A stretch of DNA of 64,000 nucleotides from Spirodela intermedia (Eukaryota > Streptophyta > Magnoliopsida > Alismatales > Araceae), in assembly GCA_902729315.2 (NCBI GenBank), contig LR746269.1, positions 1,188,501-1,252,500 of the forward strand, given 5' to 3'. The notes below the pieces were generated by a model. The model was not told the origin of the DNA. It did not search any database and was given only the letters and a program-made list of their open reading frames with translations. How positions within the stretch are numbered: position 1 is the stretch's first letter; each line of letters begins with the position of its first letter. Positions 36,154 to 52,257 of this stretch are shown here, piece by piece. The translations under genes and the position numbers were made by a program.

Positions 36154-38881
36154 ATGGGAGGCCGGGATACACTTGGATCGAGCAACCAGATCGACGCGGA
36201 AGAAGAGTTCTCCCGTATCTTCGAGCACCTGGCACCCAAGATAGCTCCTGGTCGTGAACAAGCTGAAGATGGAGTCGGATTGCTCGAACTGAGGCCGCCA
36301 TCCCCTGCGGTTCAATCTGCCGGTGTAAGTCACATTTATTTTATCAGGTTCTTTGCTGGATATATAAAAATATTATAGATATGCTTACATTATATCATTA
36401 TTATTGGTATCATAACCATCATTTTAACCTCTTACCATGCGAAATATACTTTCATTAAAATATTTTGATATAGAACTGGAGTATGAATATTGTGCGATCC
36501 ATTAACATAGTTGATCCTAATTTAGTAAAGAAAAGAGAAAAAGAAACTAGGGTCTAATATAGTTGCTTCTCGCTTGTTTTCTGAGATATGAAAATCCGAG
36601 GTTCCCATTGTGCTTAAGAAAAACTCTCAGATTAGATCTAGTTGAAATATAGTTGATACTAATTTAGTAAAAATACTATGCTTGATTTAAAAAATATGGT
36701 TGATGTAGTTTTAAAAACTATCATAGATTTGGCTCCATTAAAGATAATTGATCCTAATTTAGTAAAAAAAAAAAAAGGAGTGAGAGAAACTATGCTTTAA
36801 ATAAGATTATTCTCCTTTGACTTTTGGAGCTCTCGCATGATGTTCATAAAAAAATCCGAAACGGGTGTGTTTTGGGATTCATTGCACTCATCTAATCCCA
36901 ATTTGGTATAAAATAGGGCTTTATGCCAGGCTATAAATCCGTTGATTGTTGAGTAATCATAGGATAGTTTTTCTTTATTTATTGATTGATGGAGTCAAAA
37001 ATGCTCTTTAAATGGCTTATTAAAGCAGGCTGTAGCAACACGTACGTTCCATCAGGACCACAAAATCATCATCTAGGTCAACGCCTGTCTCTTCGATCTT
37101 CATTTTTCCGACTCCGATTAAACGGGAGTTCAAATCCTCTCTAATTTTCCTGGTTTTTTTTTTTAAATTGACTGTTATAAACAGCCCCATTTTTTTGTCC
37201 TAATGCTACGATCAGTTATGTATGCATTCTGTTCTAGTACTCCCCCCGGATTCGGGAAACTTTTTTCCTCTGCTCGAGAGATATTCTTGGATTCATGTAG
37301 TTCTGTGGATTCAGAGTCAACCCCTCATTCATGATGATGAAAGCGGGTGAAGCTGTCCCTCTGACCTGCCGGTTAGGTTGGTCTACATCCATATCTCCCC
37401 CCCAAACCCCCTCCCCCACCTTCATTCTTGTTCTTACTCTCTCTCTCAGTGGTCTCGAGTCAACGCCCAAATCCTTCTATTTTTGATATCTGTCGGCGAC
37501 CGCCGACATATCAGTTTTAGGTAACCGCTTGTTTAAATCATTCTGCAGATCCATCGTCGTCATTCGATCTGCATCAGCTGGCCCTCTTCTCAATCGGGGC
37601 TTCAGCCGGAGCCCACCGGCAGGTCCTTCATCTCCTCCCATGGCGGAGCTCGCCGCTCGGGGAATGCTCACCGGTCGAGACTCCGCTCTCATTCTCAGCT
37701 CCTGCCGGCGGGGGCGGCGGCGGCGGGCGACGAGGGAAGGAAGAGGAGCTTCGATTCCTTCAAGACCTGGTCTGCAAGTGTGGAGAGGCAGACGTCGGAT
37801 CACGGAGCGCCGCCCGTTGACCGATACTTGGACGCGCTGGAGGGCCCCGAGCTGGACGTCCTCAAGGTTGAGAAGAATAAAGTTAAATCGATCAGAGAAG
37901 ATTTTCCGAGTTTCAGAGGAGGATTTCAGTGGCTGACCGGAGATTTTTTGGCCATCCGTTTTTCCAGCAATCGGAGAAGGCGGTCCTGCCTGAGGACGAG
38001 CCGTGGCCCTTCCTCCTCCGCTTCCCCATCTCCGCGTTCGGCATCTGCCTCGGCGTGGGGAGTCAGTCGATCCTTTGGAAGACCCTGGCGGCGGCGCAGC
38101 TGTTGACCACGAGGCTCCTAAAAATAAGCCCCGCTGTCAACGTCCTCCTCTGGTTCACCACCCTACTGCTCACCGCCGCCGTCTCCGTTACCTACGCCAT
38201 GAAAGTAATCTTCTACTTCGAGGCCGTGCGCCGCGAGTTCCGCCACCCCGTCCGGGTCAACTTCTTCTTCGCGCCGTGGATCGCCTGCCTCTTCCTCTTT
38301 CAGGGCCTGCCGCCGTCCATCCACGTTGACCTCCGCGGCGGCGGCGCCGCCGCCACTTGGTGCGCCCTGATGTCGCCGATCCTCTGCCTGGAGCTGAAGA
38401 TCTATGGCGAGTGGATGTCCGGGGGGCGGCGCCGCCTGTCCAGGGTGGCCAACCCCTCCAACCATCTATCCATCGTGGGCAACTTCGTCGGCGCCCTCGT
38501 CGGCGCCACCGTTGACCTCCGGGAGGGCCCCATCTTCTTCTTCGCCGTGGGGCTGGCCCACTACGCCGTTCTCTTCGTGACCCTCTACCAGCGGCTCCCC
38601 AGTAACGAGACCCTCCCCAGGGAGCTCCACCCTGTCTTCTTCCTCTTCGTCGCCGCCCCCACCGTTGCCTGCGTCGCCTGGGCTGAACTGAGCGGCCACT
38701 TTGACTCCGCCTCCAGGATCGCCTACTTCATCGGCCTCTTCCTCTACGCCTCCCTCGTAAGCAACCAAGAAAAACCGACCCTCTCCATCTTCTCTGAAAC
38801 TCAATTCTGAAAAAAAAACTCGTCTTTTGCAGGTCGTTCGTATCAATTTCTTCCGCGGCTTTAGGTGAGAGACCTCTATTC

Positions 38882-38927
<46 letters not shown>

Positions 38928-39369
38928 TCTCTCTCTACTCTCTCTCTAGGGGGACGGAAGGAGGATTGAAAGGATTTGTTGCAGGTTCTCGCTGGCATGG
39001 TGGGCGTACACGTTCCCGATGACGGGGGCGGCGATAGCGACGATCAGGTACGCGGGGGAAGTGACGAACCCGTTGACGGAGACTCTGTCTCTGGCGCTCT
39101 CAGCCATGTCAACGCTGACGATGGCGGTGCTGCTGATCTCCACCGTGGTCCACGCCGTCGTCCTGGGGGACCTCTTCCCCAACGACGTCTCCATTGCCAT
39201 CGCCGAGAGCAGGCCCCTCGACGGGAAGAAGAAGAAGAAGAAGAAGATGAAGATGAATATGAAGATGAAGACCAGCAGTGTCGTCTTCTCCCCCGCAGCT
39301 CCTCTCCCTCCTCGTCCTCCTCCGGTGGAGAGGGAGGCTGCCGTCGCCATACAGATCGACGAACGGTGA
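36154..39369 (+). CDS. S-type anion channel, SLAC1 family, SLAH2/SLAH3-like
   Basis: Proposed exons: 36154-36324, 37549-37866, 37968-38756, 38833-38864 and 38985-39369 (TGA); phases agree and give about 564 aa. The cytosolic N-terminus has HRRHSICISWPSSQSG and KRSFDSFKTWS, then PVDRYLDALEGPELDVLK, characteristic of SLAH2/SLAH3 rather than SLAC1. The channel domain (TehA/SLAC1 fold, ten helices) starts at WPFLLRFPISAFGICLG and includes YFEAVRREFRHPVRVNFFFA, LELKIYGEWMSGG, VANPSNHLSIVGNFVGA, LPRELHPVFFLFVAAP and FSLAWWAYTFPMT, ending DLFPND. These channels release nitrate/chloride at the plasma membrane and are opened by OST1- or CPK-type kinases. The C-tail has a Lys/Met tract. The first exon is the least certain: the frame in 37549-37866 has no ATG and begins after an acceptor, so an upstream exon is needed, and 36154-36324 fits in phase. 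Confidence 0.88.
36325..37548. other. Large AT-rich first intron of the SLAH-type gene
   Basis: If the first exon is right, this 1.2-kb stretch is an intron. It holds three imperfect copies of a segment starting TTGATCCTAATTTAGTAAA or a close variant (about 36511, 36653 and 36748) and no gene. Confidence 0.5.
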
Positions 39370-40434
39370 ACTGCCGGCGGCGAGCGCTGAAATGGGCCGC
39401 GGGTTTTCTTTTGCTCTCCCTCCATCTCTCTCTCTTTCTCTCTCTCTCTCCAGGTTTTCCGGGCTTTTGCTGGCCCATATAGAGCAGAATTGGACTGCTT
39501 CCCTCCTCTCTCTCTCTTTCTCTCTCCAGGATTTCTGGGCTTTTCTCCGGCCCATATAGAGCCGGAATTGGACTGCTTCCCTCTCTCTCTCTAATATATA
39601 AATCTCTTCCCTTCTCTCTCTCTCTCCCTCCAGGCTTTATGGGCTTATTGGGCCCATACAGTAGACACCCATAATTGAGCTGGCCTTCTTGGGCCTAGGC
39701 AGGAACGTCCATAATTGGGCTGGCCTTAGACCCACGTTGGCTAACCCAAATAGTCATCCAGCTGGCAGTTGCTTGCGGTGCCACGTCATCTCAGCAACAT
39801 CTGCCACCGCGTGGGTCGGTGGACCGAGATGACTTATCCTGTGGGATTTCTACGGGCCCCAGTTCAGATGAGACCGATTCCAGCCCGTTGGCCCCACCCG
39901 GGCCCCGCCGAGTGAACTCGGTCAGCGACAATTTATCTATCTGGATCCACCTTCCGATCCTCAGCGTCACCGATTCGATTCCTTCTCGGAGATGGTGTTC
40001 CGCAGGATCATCGAGAGGCAACCAAGCAGCCACCTCTAACGACGATCCTAATCTCCGATTTTTGATTCGTCCACGAAGTGGAAATATCTCTCCCGCGGAT
40101 CCCCATATCCACATCCGACAAACCCGCCCGCTGCTGGCGTTCAGACCACAGAAGATCGATCCCTCGCTCAAGCAGGCAGCCGCCGTCGCCGTCTTTCCAC
40201 GTCGAGGGTTCTCCGCCGCCTGCAGACAACGGAGACTGTGGATCGACGAGAAGGGTTATATAGAGATAGAGAGAGCTCTACCTCTCTCTCTACAAACTTC
40301 CCTGGCTTTTCTTCAATCGGTCGATCTCCTGGTTCTGGACATGGAGGAGGACCTGCTGGCGGCGTTCGCCCCTTCAGCGACCCAGCTCTGAGATTCTTCT
40401 TCCTCCTGCGCGGCGAAGGCGGCGGATTTCTCCG
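39370..40434. other. Intergenic region before the DUF2358 gene, with 76-bp repeats
   Basis: About two and a half copies of a unit with a CT run, CCAGG, GGGCTTTTGCTGGCCCATAT, AGAGC and AATTGGACTGCTTCCCTC lie at about 39425-39660 (period about 76 bp). TGGGCC/GGCCCA words, common in plant promoters of housekeeping genes, recur to 39730. From about 39800 the DNA is GC-rich, and near 40255-40300 it resembles a 5' leader. A short upstream frame of 16 codons is at 40341-40391. Confidence 0.6.
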
Positions 40435-41813
40435 ATGTCTGCGGTGTTCTCTCTCACGGACGCCGCCTTCTTCTCTGCGGGCGGCGGTAGCAGCGGTGGT
40501 CCTCCCCGAGCTAGGGTTTCTAGAAGGACGACGAAGACTGGAGAGGAGAGGGTTCTCAGTGTCTCCGATGCTCTGCGGGATGGGCGGCGAGTGATCTCTC
40601 CGCTTCTCGCTGGCCCGCTGCTACCGGCGTCGCCATTCTCGGCCCCATCACCGCTGCCGTCCTTGAAGCAGCAGCCGCAGAGGGAAGGCGATGGCGATAA
40701 GCAGAAGTATTACGTCAACATGGGCTACGCGATCCGCACGCTGAGGGAGGAATTCCCGGTCATATTCTACCGGGAGCCCAGCTTCGACATCTACAGGTTC
40801 GTATCTGCAATGGGAATCATGTCTTCTTCTTCTTTCTCTCCGATGAGATCTACTGTTGAACTCTCCGAGACTTTTTGGGTTTTTTTTTTTTCTGAGCGGC
40901 GGAATCATTCACTTCATTAATCTCTCAGTTGTTTGCAATTCGCTGCCGCTGAATACGTTGAATCCTTTCTTTCTCGGATCCTTTCTCAGTTGTCGCATCC
41001 ATTTAGGAACCTGTTTCTCCTGCCTGAAAAATTCTGCGCTAGGGTTTCGCGAGCTGGAACCCTAAATCGGCGTCGATGAATCTGTATTTGCTCGATTGAG
41101 CGGCCGCACGCTCATAATTACATCATTTGAACGCATTTCTCGCGCTCTGGTATGGCGCGATCGTCCGATCTCGGGGCGTAATTTCCGATCATCAATCTGC
41201 ATTTATGTTGGAGATTCTTTCCTCGAACCGGGATCCTCCTGCTTCTCAGAGCTATGGTGATTCATTCTGTTTGCAGCATTTTGATCTCGATTTCGTTCTT
41301 GTTCTAAAAATCGAGGGCAGGGAGGACGTCGTCTTCAAGGACCGGATCAACACCTTCGTCGGCATCGATAACTACCGGCGGATCTTCTGGGCGCTGCGGA
41401 TCAGCGGGCGGATGTTCTTCAAGGCGCTCTGGTTGGACATCGTCTCGATCTGGCAGCCAGCGGAGAACGTCGTCATGATCCGGTGGATCGTGCACGGGAT
41501 CCCCCGCGTGCCGTGGGACAGCCATGGCCGCTTCGACGGCACCTCCGAGTTCAAGCTCGACGGCGACGGGAAGATCTTCGAGCACCGCGTGGACAACGTC
41601 GCCGTCAATTCGCCCCCCAAATTCAGGGTCCTCGCAGTGGAGGAGCTCATCCAGTCCCTCGGCTGCCCCTCCGCCCCCGGCCCGACTTTCTTCGAGCTGG
41701 CGGCGCCACCACCTCCCCTTCCGGCCGCTGCCGGCGCCCTGCTCCGCCGCTGTCTGGTGGCTTCTTCTCGGCTGCTGCTCCTCCCCTGGCGGCGCCCCGG
41801 CATGGGAAGCTGA
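40435..41813 (+). CDS. DUF2358 protein, probably plastid (At2g46220-like)
   Basis: Two exons, 40435-40796 and 41321-41813 (TGA), phase 2 junction, 284 aa. The N-terminus (residues 1 to about 90) is Ser/Ala/Arg/Pro-rich with few acidic residues early on, as in a plastid transit peptide. The conserved domain starts KYYVNMGYAIRTLREEFP and runs through REPSFDIYR, VFKDRINTFVGIDNY, FWALRISGRMFFKALWLDI, VHGIPRVPWDSHGRFDGTSE and VEELIQSLGCPSAPGPTFFEL, matching plant DUF2358 proteins, whose NTF2-like domain has no settled biochemical role. The C-terminus is unusual: after the normal family end, the frame continues for about 40 residues of Pro/Ala/Leu/Arg-rich sequence. The gene stands directly upstream of the ABIL gene in the same direction, an arrangement I also recall from Arabidopsis. 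Confidence 0.88.
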
Positions 41814-43028
41814 TGAAAGAAAGAGTACAGGGTTTTGGGCCCCTCCCTCCCCCCTGAAACTCGCCAGATTTTGAGCCTCTGCAGTCTACAGATACATCTC
41901 TCTCTATGTACATAGATCAACCACGTGACCGGTGTCTCCCCTCTCTGTGCAAATATTTCTATATATATCAACCACGTGACTGGTGTCTCTCCATCTCTTT
42001 CTTCTCTCTGTTTCTAGATGAGGATGGGGAGAGAGAGAGAGAGATGGGTTATGGGCCGGACAAAATGTATAGCCCAAGCCCAGAGGAACTGGAATGGGCT
42101 GGGTTGGGATGGCCTGAAGTGGGCCTTCGATTTGCCGGCCCATTAGATATGGATTCATCTAAAATGTGACGTGGATATTGTTCTTTTTAAAAAAAACAAG
42201 GGAATCCGGATTATTTTATATCTAAAAATAGAGGAATGGTAGGCGGGAGACACCAAAGAGGTGATGGAAAAGGGAACACGATAAATAGGATGCTGGCGGG
42301 AGACACCACAACGCTATGTCGTCGGTCAGAAGGATCTTCCACAGCTGTAAGTGGTCCCCATCCCAGAGCGCACTCTCCCTCTGCCATCCTCCAACCTGTC
42401 CAGGGGAGAAGAAGAAGAAGAAGAAGGGCCTCGGGAAGGCCACCACCAAGCGCCGTTCCTTCTCTCGTCATCTCGCTCTCGGCTCCACCACTGTTGCATT
42501 CTTCTGAAGCGAAAGGGAAAGGGCATCCTGTGCTGCGGAAGGTTCCCTGTCGTCATCTCCGGGTGGGGGAACAACAACTCGATGATGGGACCGGCGACCA
42601 CCGCCCCCCGCGTTCTACGCCGCCCCTCCCAATAACATTTCTCCCTCCCGATCGTTCGTCGTCGTCTTTACCCTCGTCCCCATCGATTACCTTTCTCTCT
42701 CCCCCGGGGTTACTCCTCTCTGTCTCTATCTCTCTATATCTCTCTCTCTACTGTTGCTGCACCAGCTACCGGCGCTGCCAACCCCACCGTAGTGGTACAA
42801 CAGCAGGGGGGGCGAATTAAAGAAAAAGGTGCTGAAATCAGAGCAATAAAGGCTGTAGGGATCGACCTCGGGTCGGAGTTTCCACTTCTCCCTCTTCCCG
42901 TTGCCTACATCTGTTGCTGCTTTCTCCTCCCCGGGGACTTGCTCGCGTTAGTGCCTCCTGGGGATCCGATCCCGGCTGCGCTGGTGTCTCAAGGATTCGG
43001 AGGGGCAGCTGCTTGCGGGAGTGCGGGG
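41814..43028. other. Spacer between DUF2358 and ABIL genes, two G-boxes, ABIL leader
   Basis: No separate gene is supported. A 51-bp near-direct repeat (ATCAACCACGTGACYGGTGT) carries perfect CACGTG sites at 41922-41927 and 41973-41978. GGCCC words follow to about 42140. From 42300 to 43028 the DNA is CT- and GC-rich with several overlapping open frames, none recognisable; it probably holds the promoter and 5' leader of ABIL. The frame of ABIL exon 1 stays open upstream to 42792. Confidence 0.55.
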
Positions 43029-46000
43029 ATGCAGCAGTGGAGGACGGATGCTCCTGCCGCGACCTTCGACATGGTTTCCATGGAAAGGAGCAAGGGGTTT
43101 GTCAAGGCCCTGCAGGTGAGTGCCTTCCTCTCCGCCTTCTTAGATCTGAGTTTCCTGAGCCACCTTTCCGAGGCTTCCTCAGTCCGATCCACCGTGATAC
43201 ATTCGAATCTGCCTAGATTTTCTCCGTCGCTGCATCCAGTGTCGTGATATTTTGAATTTCTTCCGGTAGCTCTAGTCCTCGTCAATTTTATTCTATTCCT
43301 GGTTTTTCCTACACTTTTTGACATAGAATGCTCTTCCTCTCCCCTGTAAAAATTGCTCTCCGTTGTCCTACCTTCGCGACGATCATCTGAGACCGTCTGT
43401 AGACTTCTGCCTTGGAAGGAAACTTCGTTGATGGTTACCGTCCGACATGTACGGCCATGATCACCAAGAACAGATGGATTTGACTTACCGGTAAAACAAG
43501 TTCTGGTTTGAGAGTTGTCCGTGCGATTCGGGGAATTCCAGGGTCACTGGGTTCTTCAAACCCAGAGACAAACGTCTTCGTCAGCAATGCTGAAGATTAT
43601 TGCAGGAGTTGTTTGCTTTCATTCTTGTTGGAATGCTGTAGCCCATTCTCCAATGCCTTTCCAAGCTTGTGCAATAAACTCGACATGTTTCGTTCTTCTT
43701 CTTTTTTGATCTTTCTCTGTCATTTTCTCTCTCTGAAGACTGCTCTTCTGTGCAGTCTGTCTTCGACGGCGATTCCCCTTTTTTGAAGATTCATATTCTA
43801 TAGATCATCACATGTCTGGTCATCTGCAGGAACTGAAGAATCTCAGGCCTCAGCTCTACTCAGCCGCTGAGTACTGTGAGAGATCCTACCTCCACAATGA
43901 ACAGAAACAGATGTAAGTCTTCTGGCTTAAGAAAATTCTCTTAATCCACCCCTGCCGCTTCGCTCATGCACATTCTGTGTTGCCCATAATGCTAGAAGAG
44001 GCTCTACGTTCTCTACAAATGCTCTGGAATTCTTGAAACCTTGACGTCTGTGAGGGAAACGCTGGAAGAAGAATGGACCCATGTGTAAACTAGAACAAAG
44101 CTTTCGCTTGGTAACCTGGAACAGGGGCCAAGGGCCTGGCCTTAATAAGTTTCAAGGCCCATCTTCCAGTCTTTCACTCATTAATTTTTATTTTTATTTT
44201 ACTTTTGAGGATTAATAGAAGAAGAGCTACATCTACATTTGCTCTGTGGACTTTTCTGTGGGATAATTTATTTTTCTCCCGGAATTAAGAAACGAAACCG
44301 ATCCGATCCATTTTCTCCTGTTGATATGCTTGATACTCAACCACCATTGAATAATATTCCCTCCTACCTAAGTCTCCATCTATATTTCTCATAAACTTAT
44401 ATTTGGGATATATGGAAGGTGCTGTTGTTCTTTTCTTGTTGGAAAATGGGTCGATTGACCATTTTATCTGTCTTGCGCTTTTATTGTTTCTTCAACTTTT
44501 CTGAGCTCTAGACTTCCACTCCTGTGCCAGAGTGTTGGACAACCTGAAGGATTATGCCGTTCGAGCCCTCGTCAACGCCGTTGACCACCTTGGCACCGTC
44601 GCTTACAAGCTGACCGACCTGTTCGAACAGCAAACTTCAGACATGTCGACAGTGGAGCTCAAGATTTCCTCCCTAAATCAGGTGGGACCCTGGGAGATAA
44701 GTATGGTTGGAACAAATCGGGTAAGATCCTGAGAAAACTTCTCCCCAAAAAGAGAAGCTGATCACTTCTTGCTCTCATTGCCAGCGAGTTCTCACTTCCC
44801 AGTGCTTCATAGACAAGGACAACCTCCGACAGCGGCAACTGTTTCCCATCTGTCCGAGGCATCACAAGCATTACATACTCCCAAGTACGATCCACAATCC
44901 CAAATTAGCCTTTCTCTCTCTAAAGTTTGAAATCTCCATCAGGGGGGAATGTTAGTTGACTCTTTTGATTTGAATGCACGAGTCAGACTCTGTCAGCAAA
45001 GGGGCGGCACATAGTAATCCACCATTATTGACTGAGAAGAAGCAGAGCCCCGTCCAGACAATGCCTCGTCCTCATCCTCTGGGTACACATCCACAGTTCT
45101 TACCCTCACATTCTCCCAGTTCTTTGGATGTTCCCTTCTCTCTCTCTCATCATCATCATCATCGTCATCAATCTCAGGTACGCAGGGTACCAAAACTCTT
45201 CTGTGGCATCTGGCTTCCGAACCCAATGCCACATCGTCCGAAGGAGCCTCGAAGACGCCATCAGGGTAAGTTTCTGAGCCTTTAGATTCCGCGATCTTGT
45301 ATCCCCCCATTGATTCGATGTTGCGCCCACATGCTTCCCTTTTTGTTCATCTGTTGCTAATGATGCAGCAATGAAGATACCAAGGATTCTAAGGTCGCTG
45401 ATCTCCTCCATCCAACTAGTAAGTTCGATAATTATGCTACCTAAGATTGCCGTCTCATTTTTGCTCATCATTTATTGACATAATTAACCATACGAAGCAG
45501 CCTCTGGAGCGGCACATCTGCAATCCTCCTCCGGAACCCCCACTCCTGATCCAATCGTGCAGGCGCTCCTTGCCAAGGTAATTTCTTTCCACGAACCTAG
45601 ACAAGGCATTACAGAAAAAAAATCACCACCAGAAGAGGGTTGACATTTTTTTATTTTAAGTCAAGAAGATCGTGCTGACTTTTCCCTCGGAACCTAGACA
45701 AGGCACTAAAAAAGAATCACCACCAGAATTGGGTTGAATTTTTTTATTTAAAGTCAAAAAGATCACGCTGCACCACGTGCGAGCGAGCTGACTTTCCCCA
45801 ACTCTCTCTGTTCACGTGGCTGATCTTGTTCTTGCCATCTTCAAGGATCTATCTGTGATTGAGAAGAACATCAACGTCTTCTCTTCTTATTCCGTTATTT
45901 ATTTATTTAAATAATATATATATTTTTCATTATCATCATCAGGATGCTGCTGAGGTTCCCATGAACTTGTCAAGCTTCCAGTACCTTGACAACAACGCAG

Positions 46001-46104
46001 GCAGACGAGAGATCATCCGGCCTCCTCTCCGCAGTAAGAGCATGCTCTCGGCGTTCTTTGTCAAGAACAAGTACCCAAAGCAGAAGAAAGCCCTTGTATT
46101 GTAA
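43029..46104 (+). CDS. ABL-interactor-like protein (ABIL), SCAR/WAVE complex subunit
   Basis: Nine exons: 43029-43115, 43830-43912, 44531-44681, 44785-44884, 44987-45013, 45178-45265, 45369-45418, 45501-45577 and 45943-46104 (TAA); phases agree, 274 aa. Signatures of the plant ABIL family are TFDMVSMERSKGFVKALQ, ELKNLRPQLYSAAEYCERSY, LDNLKDYAVRALVNAVDHLG, FPICPRHHKHYILP, LLWHLASEPNA and the C-terminal RREIIRPPLRSKSMLSAFF. ABIL proteins are the ABI subunit of the SCAR/WAVE complex, which activates ARP2/3 actin nucleation at the cell cortex; the N-terminal part is the coiled-coil assembly domain. The end of exon 5 is the weakest junction: reading straight on from 44987 stays open to 45285 but gives His-rich, non-conserved sequence, whereas splicing 45013 to 45178 restores the conserved frame. 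The start at MQQWRTDAP is preferred over 42792 because the family is short there. Confidence 0.87.
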
Positions 46105-46758
46105 TCACGCCACCGCTTCTCCTCCAGTGCTTCCCGGGTTTTCGGTTCCTATTTCTGAACATGATCTCAAGATACGAGATTTCTCCTCGGTCCTCCTTCG
46201 GTTCCCCTTTCTGGCAGGGCATCGTATTCTTCTCTCTTCTTTTTTCTTCCCTTTTTTTTTTTTTTTTTTTCCAGCCCCAATCTTGATTGCTCCTAGAGAA
46301 GGGAGTTGACCATGTTGCTCTCGTGTCCATTCAACGCCTGCTAAAGAAAGGGAGATCGACGAAGGGTAAACGTCTGATGATTGAAGGAATCTGTGGTCAA
46401 CGCCCATTGCGTGAAGGTCAAGGGAGAGAGAACAATCGATGAGAGGGGACGGGGCAGGCCTTGCCCAACACAAGCTGGCTCAGGCTTGACTTCCAAGTCG
46501 AAATCTTTTTTTTTGTTTGTTTGTGTTGGAATGGTGGTTCTGACTAAAATAAATACAAACTTTCGTAGAGTATTGGAAGAGTATACGAATCAACGCCCGG
46601 GCCCAATCCTCGTCGATTTATATACACTCAAGCAAGAGAGAGAAAGAGAAAGAGAGAGAGAGAGAGAGAGAGCGATCATGACGACCACGTCAGCATAGCA
46701 AGTCTCCTGATGAGGTAAACAGAGGAAATCTCGGTCGTAGGTCATACCTCGACATCTC
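46105..46758. other. Convergent spacer between ABIL and CDPK genes
   Basis: No gene seen. It contains a T-run at about 46248-46271, probably part of the ABIL 3' UTR, and a (GA)n run at about 46636-46671. Tail-to-tail arrangement with the kinase gene. Confidence 0.65.

Positions 46759-52257
<5,499 letters not shown>

Noticed and set aside
38163-38846. Minus-strand frames opposite the channel exon
   Set aside because: Glu/Gly-rich shadows of a high-GC exon whose plus strand encodes clear SLAC1-family helices.
42222-42820. Several overlapping frames of 60-194 codons before ABIL
   Set aside because: Both strands are open because of GC and CT richness; none contains a recognisable motif, and the region is best explained as promoter and leader.
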